A DNA stretch of 64,000 bases, taken from IMG/VR virus record IMGVR_UViG_3300047510_003155, positions 31,913-95,912 of that record; one strand, given 5' to 3'. Under the pieces are notes generated by a model. It made no database searches. It saw only the letters and a program-made list of their open reading frames with translations, and was not told the DNA's origin. Both the position numbers and the translations under genes were made by a program. Below are positions 47,981 to 55,000 of the stretch, piece after piece. Each line of letters begins with the position of its first letter. The first letter of the stretch is position 1. This DNA is from a virus.

Positions 47981-50443
47981 ATGAAAAAAGTCATTGATAG
48001 TTTTATGTTCTTCAACGAGTTTGATGTTCTCAAACTTCGTTTGTCTTATTTGAATGATATTGTAGATCACTTTATCATTGTAGAAAGTAATTACACACAT
48101 TCGGGAAAACCAAAACCTTATTACCTAGATGAAATTTGGAATGAAATTCCGAAAGAAATTCAAAGGAAAATCATTAGATTAAAGTATGAACCTGATATCT
48201 CAAAATTTAAACTTCCTGAAGTTGTGATTGAAGGAGAGGTTAAGAACTATGATAATGACTATTGGAAGTTAGAAAGAGAACAAAGAGATTTGATTACTCA
48301 ACATCTTTCTCATTTTTCTTTAGATGACTTTTTTATGGTGAGTGATGTTGATGAAATTCCAAGAAAGGAAATCATTACATCATTACTTAATAATAACTTT
48401 GTTGAAAATGTAGCATCTTGTGAGATGTTCTACTATAACTTTAAGTCTTATTGTCCGAATTACTGGCCTGGTACAGTATTTTCTACCGTTTCAAATGCAA
48501 TCAAAAAAGGTTGTGATTATTTTAGAAGCAATCGGTTCTCACTAACTCCTATTCCAAATGCAGGATGGCATTTTACATACTTTGGTGGAGTTGAAAGAAT
48601 TAAACATAAGTTAGAGTGTTACGCACATCAGGAATACAACCGCGATGAATATAAGAACGAACAGAATATCGAAGATCTTATCAAAAGTAAGAAACATTTT
48701 TTAAGAAGAGGTGAAGAGTTTGGTGATGACTTTATTGATTATTCATTTACTAAGTATCCAGAAGATCTTCGTAAATTAATTATCAACATTTTTCCTCAAG
48801 AAACTTATACCGACCATCCTATCAATGTTTCATTTTCAATCATTCCCTCAAGGTTTAATAATCTTGAAATGATTATCCGATCATTCTTATCTCAAACACT
48901 AAGACCAAATAAAATTATTGTTACTATCCCAAAGCAATATCATAAGTTTTCATATCAACCAGAAGAGATAGAAAATATCTGCAAAAAATATTCAGGACTA
49001 GTTGATTTACTTTATGTTGATATGGATTATGGGCCAGCAACTAAAATTTATGGAGCATTGAAATCACTAGAGATGTATCCAAACTCAAATGTGATTGTAT
49101 GTGATGATGATGTTGTCTATGATGAAAGATTAATCGAATGTTATCTGAAATCTTTTGAAGTTGATGGTGAGTGTGCATGGTCTACTGGAACTGAAACTTT
49201 AAAAGGAAATTATCTTCACTTTCTGAGTAATTCTGTTCCCAAACTTCAAGGTGTTGGTTCTTTCTTCTTTAATCGTAAGATATTAGAAAAATTAAATTCA
49301 TCTAATTTTGAAGAACATTATATTAACTTTCTTTCTAAGAATACTAATATTAAATCTTTAGATGATGTATTCTTACATGATGATTATTTTATTTCTATTC
49401 TACTTTATGAACTTCAAGTTCCCGTCAAGTTTTTCTACTTGAGAGATCCTGTTTATGATGGAATAGGAGGAGAGAATCAAATCCACGAATCTATTAAATG
49501 TCACTCTGATGAAATTCAACTCATTCAAAAAATTTATCATAACTATGAAAACTCATATCCAATTATTCAATGCATTTTTACTAAAGTAAATGGAGAAAAG
49601 ATCGGAGAATATTTGGTAAAGGGGGAGTTGGATGTAAATGACTATCACAGTCGCATTATAGATATTAATAAGCAATATGGACCTTTTAAGATTGCAATTG
49701 AAATTAATTCAAAGAAACCTATGAATACTCTATTAGATAAGAAGACCAGTGACTTGCAAGAGTTTTATGACTGGCAAATTAAATATGATAAGATGTATGA
49801 TGATCATGTTGATTATCTTTTTAGATTGAAGTATTGGAATAACTTTCATCCAAAGGTCATTTATGATATTGGTTCCAACTATCTTTCTTGGTATAAGTTA
49901 GCATCAAATGTTTGGAGAGATGCAAAGATTTATTGTGTCGATGCTTGCTCTGAGTTTGCAAATACTTATCCAAGATATAATGTTGACTATGCGATTGAAC
50001 TTCTAAGTGATAGAAAAGAACAGATTGAATTTTGGGAAAATCCAATGTGCCCTGGACTTTGTACGATGTATCCTGTGAATGAAAATTATGATGATGCAAG
50101 AGTTTTTCATAACGAACATCTAAGAAAAACAATTCGTCAAACAAAAACTCTTGATGAACTTGTAAATGAGAAAGGATGGATGAAACCAGATCTGATTAAG
50201 ATTGACGTTCAAGGTGCAGAAGTGAATATTCTCAAAGGTTCTTCTTCAGTTCTTGAGAATTGTAATCACTTGATTCTTGAGGTTCAAAATAAAGAGTTTA
50301 GCACTGGAGCACCAATGTTGGAAGATGTAAAACAATTTATGAATTCAATTGGATTTGCACTCTTCCATCATATTGGATATAATGGCGGACACAACTGTGA
50401 TGGTGATTATCACTTCGTTCGTCAAAATATATTACCTAAATAA
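47981..50443 (+). CDS. Three-domain GT17 - GT-A - FkbM fusion enzyme
   Basis: 820 residues. Residues 1-270 resemble glycosyltransferase family 17: KKVIDSFMFFNEFDVLKLRL, DHFIIVESNYTHSGKPKP, FFMVSDVDEIPRKE. Residues about 280-480 are a second transferase with INVSFSIIPSRFNNLEMIIR, DYGPATKIYGAL and the metal motif VIVCDDDVVYDERLI. Residues about 600-815 are FkbM-like: PKVIYDIGSNYLSWYKLASN and PDLIKIDVQGAEVNILKGSS. One chain could therefore add two sugars and methylate. Five bases after the previous enzyme, hence one transcript. The acceptor is unknown. Confidence 0.83.
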   Translation: MKKVIDSFMFFNEFDVLKLRLSYLNDIVDHFIIVESNYTHSGKPKPYYLDEIWNEIPKEIQRKIIRLKYEPDISKFKLPEVVIEGEVKNYDNDYWKLEREQRDLITQHLSHFSLDDFFMVSDVDEIPRKEIITSLLNNNFVENVASCEMFYYNFKSYCPNYWPGTVFSTVSNAIKKGCDYFRSNRFSLTPIPNAGWHFTYFGGVERIKHKLECYAHQEYNRDEYKNEQNIEDLIKSKKHFLRRGEEFGDDFIDYSFTKYPEDLRKLIINIFPQETYTDHPINVSFSIIPSRFNNLEMIIRSFLSQTLRPNKIIVTIPKQYHKFSYQPEEIENICKKYSGLVDLLYVDMDYGPATKIYGALKSLEMYPNSNVIVCDDDVVYDERLIECYLKSFEVDGECAWSTGTETLKGNYLHFLSNSVPKLQGVGSFFFNRKILEKLNSSNFEEHYINFLSKNTNIKSLDDVFLHDDYFISILLYELQVPVKFFYLRDPVYDGIGGENQIHESIKCHSDEIQLIQKIYHNYENSYPIIQCIFTKVNGEKIGEYLVKGELDVNDYHSRIIDINKQYGPFKIAIEINSKKPMNTLLDKKTSDLQEFYDWQIKYDKMYDDHVDYLFRLKYWNNFHPKVIYDIGSNYLSWYKLASNVWRDAKIYCVDACSEFANTYPRYNVDYAIELLSDRKEQIEFWENPMCPGLCTMYPVNENYDDARVFHNEHLRKTIRQTKTLDELVNEKGWMKPDLIKIDVQGAEVNILKGSSSVLENCNHLILEVQNKEFSTGAPMLEDVKQFMNSIGFALFHHIGYNGGHNCDGDYHFVRQNILPK
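50436..50442 (+). promoter_or_regulatory. Possible T4-type late promoter
   Basis: CTAAATA overlapping the stop codon of the fusion enzyme, 35 bases before the next ATG. Confidence 0.5.
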
Positions 50444-50477
50444 AAAGAAATGAACTGAATTGTTTAAAGAGGATTCT

Positions 50478-51338
50478 ATGTCTGAAGCTTATAAGGATAT
50501 TGCACTTGCTAAAGCAGATGATGTTTTAGATGATAGCAATGAATTTATGTTTAAGGTTTATAATGAATGCATGAAGTGGGAGGAGAGTGAGAAAGAACTT
50601 GCTGGTAGTCGTTCCAATTTTCAGATTGAAAAATTCATTATTCACGACAACTTTACTCTTCCTTCGGCATTTAAAGCAGCAATTATCAACCGTAAGAGTG
50701 TTGCAGAAGGACTTCTTCAAGGCATTCAAGAAGCAAAAAGAATTGCTAGAGAATTTCATTTTAAGTGGGATGGAAAAGATAAATCTCAACCAATTTGGTG
50801 GAAGAATGGTAGAGGTGGAGAAGACCTTTGTTGGTATGATATTGATGAGTTCAATTTCCATCGTCTCATTCACGGACTTAATCAAGGTTTCCAAGCAGCA
50901 GTTGATGAACTTGAGTTCTTTGATAAGTTGATTTCAAGACTAATTGAATTAAATGGTGGAAAACTAGTAAGTAAAGAACAATATGATGAAGATCAACCAA
51001 ACTATTGGGAAAGAAGACTTGCGAATCAGTCTCTGGATGATTTACTTGCTGCAAAGACTGGTGTAAATGCTGGTAATATTCGTTCTATGAGAAGAGCAAG
51101 TGCTCCTACCGTTCTTCCTGATGATGTCAATAGAACGAAGGGAACATTTGGGGATCCTACGAATCCTATGTCATTCCTGAATGCACTTCAAGATCATGTT
51201 GCAAAAGGTATTGAAGAAATTAGTGGAATGTATAATGTTCTTGAAGGAAAACAGCAAGAAGAACAGAAGATTTTAGATCCAGCAACAGGAACTGAGGGAG
51301 TTTCATTATTCAACGAACAACTCAAACAGGAAGCATAA
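50478..51338 (+). CDS. Hypothetical protein, 286 aa
   Basis: AGAGGA precedes the ATG at 50478 (MSEAYKDIALAKADDVLDDS); an in-frame TTG at 50460 is less likely. Helical and charged, with FTLPSAFKAAIINRKSVAEG, WWKNGRGGEDLCWYDIDEFN and a Gln/Glu-rich C-terminal coil. No domain recognised. It lies six bases before kelch gene 2, so it is expressed with it and may act in its assembly; this is inference. Confidence 0.68.
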   Translation: MSEAYKDIALAKADDVLDDSNEFMFKVYNECMKWEESEKELAGSRSNFQIEKFIIHDNFTLPSAFKAAIINRKSVAEGLLQGIQEAKRIAREFHFKWDGKDKSQPIWWKNGRGGEDLCWYDIDEFNFHRLIHGLNQGFQAAVDELEFFDKLISRLIELNGGKLVSKEQYDEDQPNYWERRLANQSLDDLLAAKTGVNAGNIRSMRRASAPTVLPDDVNRTKGTFGDPTNPMSFLNALQDHVAKGIEEISGMYNVLEGKQQEEQKILDPATGTEGVSLFNEQLKQEA

Positions 51339-51344
51339 AAACAA

Positions 51345-54152
51345 ATGCCTGGAGACATATTCGGTCTAGATCGTGTTTACGACAAACAAGTTGAAAACAT
51401 AGCATCAGGAATAGAAGTTACTTCTGTTTATGCTTCTCTTTATGGTTACTTTGGTGGGGGTGCTATTCCTGGTACTCCGAATATTAATGTATGTACCATA
51501 GATCGTTTAGATTTCTCTACAGAAACCGTAACAACCCCAACACCTAAGTTATCCCGGGCAAGAAATAGTTTTGGAACAGTTTCAAATAGTTCTTATGGTT
51601 ATTTTGGGGGTGGTGGACTTGATGATGTTCCTCCATTAACTTTATTTTCTACTATTGATCGTTTAGATTTCTCTACAGAGACCGTACAAATACCAGTTAT
51701 ATCTGCCAAATTATCTGCAGAAAAAATTGCTTTGATAGCATCTTCGAATAGTTCTTATGGTTACTTTGGTGGTGGTTTTAATAGCACTTATCTTTCCACT
51801 ATAGACCGTTTAGATTTCTCTACGGAAACAGTAACAACACCAACACCTAAGTTATCTCAAGCAAGAAGTCGTTTAGCATCAGTTTCAGATAATTCTTATT
51901 CATACTTTATTGGTGGTTGGGATGGAACTAATAATTTTTCTACTATAGATCGTTTGGATTTTTACACGGAAACAAGATCAGTACCATCATCTAAATTATC
52001 TACAGGAAGAAATAGTATAGATGGAACTTCAAGTAGGTCTTATGGTTATATTGCAGGAGGTCTTACTGCCCCCACTACTCGTGTTTCTACCATTGATCGT
52101 TTAGAGTTCTCTACAGAAACAATATCAGTACCAACACCTAAGTTATCTGGAGCAAGAAATGCCTTAGCAGCAACCTCAAGTAGTTCTTATGGTTACTTTG
52201 GTGGTGGTCTTACTTCCCCTACTACTTTTATTTCAACCATTGATCGTTTGGATTTTTATACAGAAACAGTAACAACTCCAACACCTAAGTTATCTACGGT
52301 AAGAACTGCTTCATCAGCAGTTCAAATCAACCGACAAAGAAAAATAAAAAATTCTCCAATATACACCAACTGGCCTGAAAGTGCTAATACTGGTTACTTT
52401 GGTGGTGGTTCTGCTCCCTCTGTTATTTCTACTTTTAATCGTTTAGATTTCTCCACAGAAACAGTATCAACACCAACACCTAAGTTATCTCAAGCAAAAA
52501 CAACTTTATCTGCAACTTCTAGCAGTTCTTATGGTTATTTTGGTGGTGGTTATATTTCAGCTCCAACTCAAGTTACAACTATTGATCGTTTAGATTTCTC
52601 CACAGAAACCGTATCAGTACCAACACCAAAGTTATCTTCAGCAAGATATTTCTTAGCAGCAGCATCAAGCAGTTCTTATGGTTACTTTGCTGGTGGAACT
52701 CCGTCTACTATTTCTACCATAAACCGTTTAGATTTCTCTACAGAAACAGTATCAACACCAACACCTAAGTTATCTCAAGCAAGATTTGGTTTAGCAGCAG
52801 TATCAAGCAGTTCTTATGGTTACTTTGGTGGTGGATATTTACCTCCTGCTACTTTGGTTTGTACTATAGATCGTCTAGATTTCTCCACAGAAACAGTATC
52901 AGTACCAACACCTAATTTATCTCAAGCAAGAAGATATATTGGTGCAATTTCTAATAGTTCTTATGGTTATTTTGCTAGTGGAAATAATCCCAATACTACA
53001 TCTATCATAGATCGTTTAGATTTCTCTACAGAAACAGTATCAGTACCAACACCTAAGTTATCTCAAGCAAAAACTAATTTAGCAGCAGTCTCAAGTAGTT
53101 CTTATGGTTACTTTGGTGGTGGTGCTATTACTGGTCCTAGTATTCTTTCTACCATAGACCGTCTAGATTTCTCTACAGAAACCGTATCAACACCAACACC
53201 TCAATTATCTCAAGCAAATCAAGGTTTAGCAGCAGTATCCGGAGGAACCGGAACTCAAAGAGTTGGTACTGCGACTTATGGTTATTGGGGTGGAGGAGGT
53301 CCCACAACAGTATCCACAATAGATCGTTTAGATTTCTCCACAGAAACCGTATCAGTACCAACACCTAAGTTATCTCAAGCAAGAGATGGTTTAGCAGCAA
53401 CCTCAAGCAGTTCTTATGGTTACTTTGGTGGTGGTACTTCTGCTTCTGTTAATTTATGTGCCATAGATCGTTTAGATTTCTCTACAGAAACAGTAACAAC
53501 ACCAACACCTAAATTATCTCAAGCAAGAACTAGTTTAACAGCAACCTCAAGTAGTTCTTATGGATATTTTGGTGGTGGGTTTACTACTATTAGTGTTTGT
53601 ACTATAGATCGTTTAGATTTTTCTACAGAAACGGTTTCAGCACCAGGAATCTATCAGTTATCGACAGCAAAAAATCAATTAGAAGCAGTCTCAAGTAATT
53701 CTTATGGTTATTTTGGTGGTGGTTACATTCCTACTCCCTCTACTCGTTATTCCACTATAGACCGGTTAGATTTCACTACAGAAACCATAACAGTTCCAAC
53801 ATCTAAGTTATCTTCAGTAAGAAGAGGGTTAACAGCAACCTCAAGTAGTTCTTATGGATACTTTGGTGGTGGTAGTACTATTCCTAATCCTACTGTCGTT
53901 TCCACCATAGATCGTTTAGATTTCTCTACAGAAACAGTATCAACACCAACACCTAAGTTATCTCTAGCAAAGGAGAGACTAACAGCAACATCAAGTAGTT
54001 CTTATGGTTACTTTGGTGGTGGTCTTACTCCTCCTGCTACTCGTTATTCCACCATAGATCGTTTAGATTTCTCTACAGAAACAGTATCAGTACCATTACA
54101 AAAACTCACACAAGAAAAACAATCTTTAGCAGCAGTCTCAAACGCAAACTAA
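51345..54152 (+). CDS. Kelch-like repeat protein 2 (18 repeats), 935 aa
   Basis: MPGDIFGLDRVYDKQVENIA aligns with the N-termini of the other two paralogues. I count 18 repeats again, with the repeat-6 linker NSPIYTNWPESAN (about 52368-52388) and the repeat-12 linker GTQRVGTAT (about 53250-53276) at the same places, so 6+6+6 is preserved. Frameworks are more regular than in paralogue 1; most units read STIDRLDFSTETVSVPTPKL. Variable loops include AIPGTPNINV, FNSTY, LTSPTTFI and YIPTPSTRY. The chain ends QKLTQEKQSLAAVSNAN. Probably a surface propeller protein; an intracellular role is not excluded. Confidence 0.85.
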   Translation: MPGDIFGLDRVYDKQVENIASGIEVTSVYASLYGYFGGGAIPGTPNINVCTIDRLDFSTETVTTPTPKLSRARNSFGTVSNSSYGYFGGGGLDDVPPLTLFSTIDRLDFSTETVQIPVISAKLSAEKIALIASSNSSYGYFGGGFNSTYLSTIDRLDFSTETVTTPTPKLSQARSRLASVSDNSYSYFIGGWDGTNNFSTIDRLDFYTETRSVPSSKLSTGRNSIDGTSSRSYGYIAGGLTAPTTRVSTIDRLEFSTETISVPTPKLSGARNALAATSSSSYGYFGGGLTSPTTFISTIDRLDFYTETVTTPTPKLSTVRTASSAVQINRQRKIKNSPIYTNWPESANTGYFGGGSAPSVISTFNRLDFSTETVSTPTPKLSQAKTTLSATSSSSYGYFGGGYISAPTQVTTIDRLDFSTETVSVPTPKLSSARYFLAAASSSSYGYFAGGTPSTISTINRLDFSTETVSTPTPKLSQARFGLAAVSSSSYGYFGGGYLPPATLVCTIDRLDFSTETVSVPTPNLSQARRYIGAISNSSYGYFASGNNPNTTSIIDRLDFSTETVSVPTPKLSQAKTNLAAVSSSSYGYFGGGAITGPSILSTIDRLDFSTETVSTPTPQLSQANQGLAAVSGGTGTQRVGTATYGYWGGGGPTTVSTIDRLDFSTETVSVPTPKLSQARDGLAATSSSSYGYFGGGTSASVNLCAIDRLDFSTETVTTPTPKLSQARTSLTATSSSSYGYFGGGFTTISVCTIDRLDFSTETVSAPGIYQLSTAKNQLEAVSSNSYGYFGGGYIPTPSTRYSTIDRLDFTTETITVPTSKLSSVRRGLTATSSSSYGYFGGGSTIPNPTVVSTIDRLDFSTETVSTPTPKLSLAKERLTATSSSSYGYFGGGLTPPATRYSTIDRLDFSTETVSVPLQKLTQEKQSLAAVSNAN
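51444..54115 (+). repeat. Tandem kelch-like coding repeats, array 2
   Basis: 18 units of about 138-190 bases (unit 6 carries the linker). Most share the same framework bases, such as ACACCTAAGTTATCTCAAGC, at the end of the unit. Confidence 0.85.
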
Positions 54153-54155
54153 ATA
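54149..54155 (+). promoter_or_regulatory. Late promoter fused to the stop codon of kelch gene 2
   Basis: CTAAATA containing the stop codon, 18 bases before the sulfotransferase ATG. Confidence 0.6.
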
Positions 54156-54172
54156 CATCAAAACTCTATATT

Positions 54173-55000
54173 ATGAAAACCTTTCACTTTATGTCAGGTC
54201 TTCCAAGATCTGGTTCGACACTTCTGACTGCACTTCTGAATCAAAATCCACAGATCCACGCATCTACAAACTCTCCTCTTTTAGATACGATACATTATAC
54301 TGAGGAGTATTTGTTATATAACTCAGAGCAATATAAGGCACACCCAAAACCAGAAGCAGCACATAAGGTTTTATCATCAATACCTCATAACTATTACTTT
54401 GATACACCAGAACCGATTATTATTGATAAATCAAGAGGTTGGGTGAATCAGATTCAACACATTCAAGATTATATTACTCCAGAACCAAAGATCATCTGCC
54501 CTGTAAGAAACATTCGGGACATTATGAGTTCTTTTCTTGCACTGATCGAACGCAGTAAGACTTTATCTTTTATTGATAACGCACTGATAGAAAGAAACTT
54601 AGAACTCACGAATGATAATCGATGTGATTTTCTAATGTCTCCTCAAGGTATTATCGGTCAATCTTATCACGCACTTTCAGAAGCATTTCGTAAAGGTCAT
54701 CAGAAATATTTGTTGTTTGTTGAGTATGAAAACTTAGTCAGTAATCCACAAAAAGAACTCAATCGTATTCATTCGTTTCTGGGAATACCTGAGTATTCTT
54801 ATGATTTCTCAAATGTTCGACCAAAGTTTGACGAAAATGATGTCGTTTATGGTCTTGAGAATATGCATACTGTGAGAAATAAGGTACAAAAGATACATCG
54901 TGATAACTCAAAGTATCTTAGTAAGTATATAACAGATAAATATAAAGAAATGGAGTTCTGGCATAAAACAACTCCGAAGTATTCTATATTTGGAATCTAA
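54173..55000 (+). CDS. Sulfotransferase
   Basis: 275 residues of the PAPS-dependent sulfotransferase fold. The 5'-phosphosulfate loop is FMSGLPRSGSTLLTALLNQN (residues 7-26), and the 3'-phosphate contact is PVRNIRDIMSSF. The C-terminal part has the family's LVSNPQKELNRIHSFLGIP segment. It would transfer sulfate to a hydroxyl of a sugar or tyrosine; the acceptor is unknown. It lies between kelch genes 2 and 3, and its stop overlaps the kelch 3 ATG by one base, tying the two together in translation. Confidence 0.88.
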   Translation: MKTFHFMSGLPRSGSTLLTALLNQNPQIHASTNSPLLDTIHYTEEYLLYNSEQYKAHPKPEAAHKVLSSIPHNYYFDTPEPIIIDKSRGWVNQIQHIQDYITPEPKIICPVRNIRDIMSSFLALIERSKTLSFIDNALIERNLELTNDNRCDFLMSPQGIIGQSYHALSEAFRKGHQKYLLFVEYENLVSNPQKELNRIHSFLGIPEYSYDFSNVRPKFDENDVVYGLENMHTVRNKVQKIHRDNSKYLSKYITDKYKEMEFWHKTTPKYSIFGI

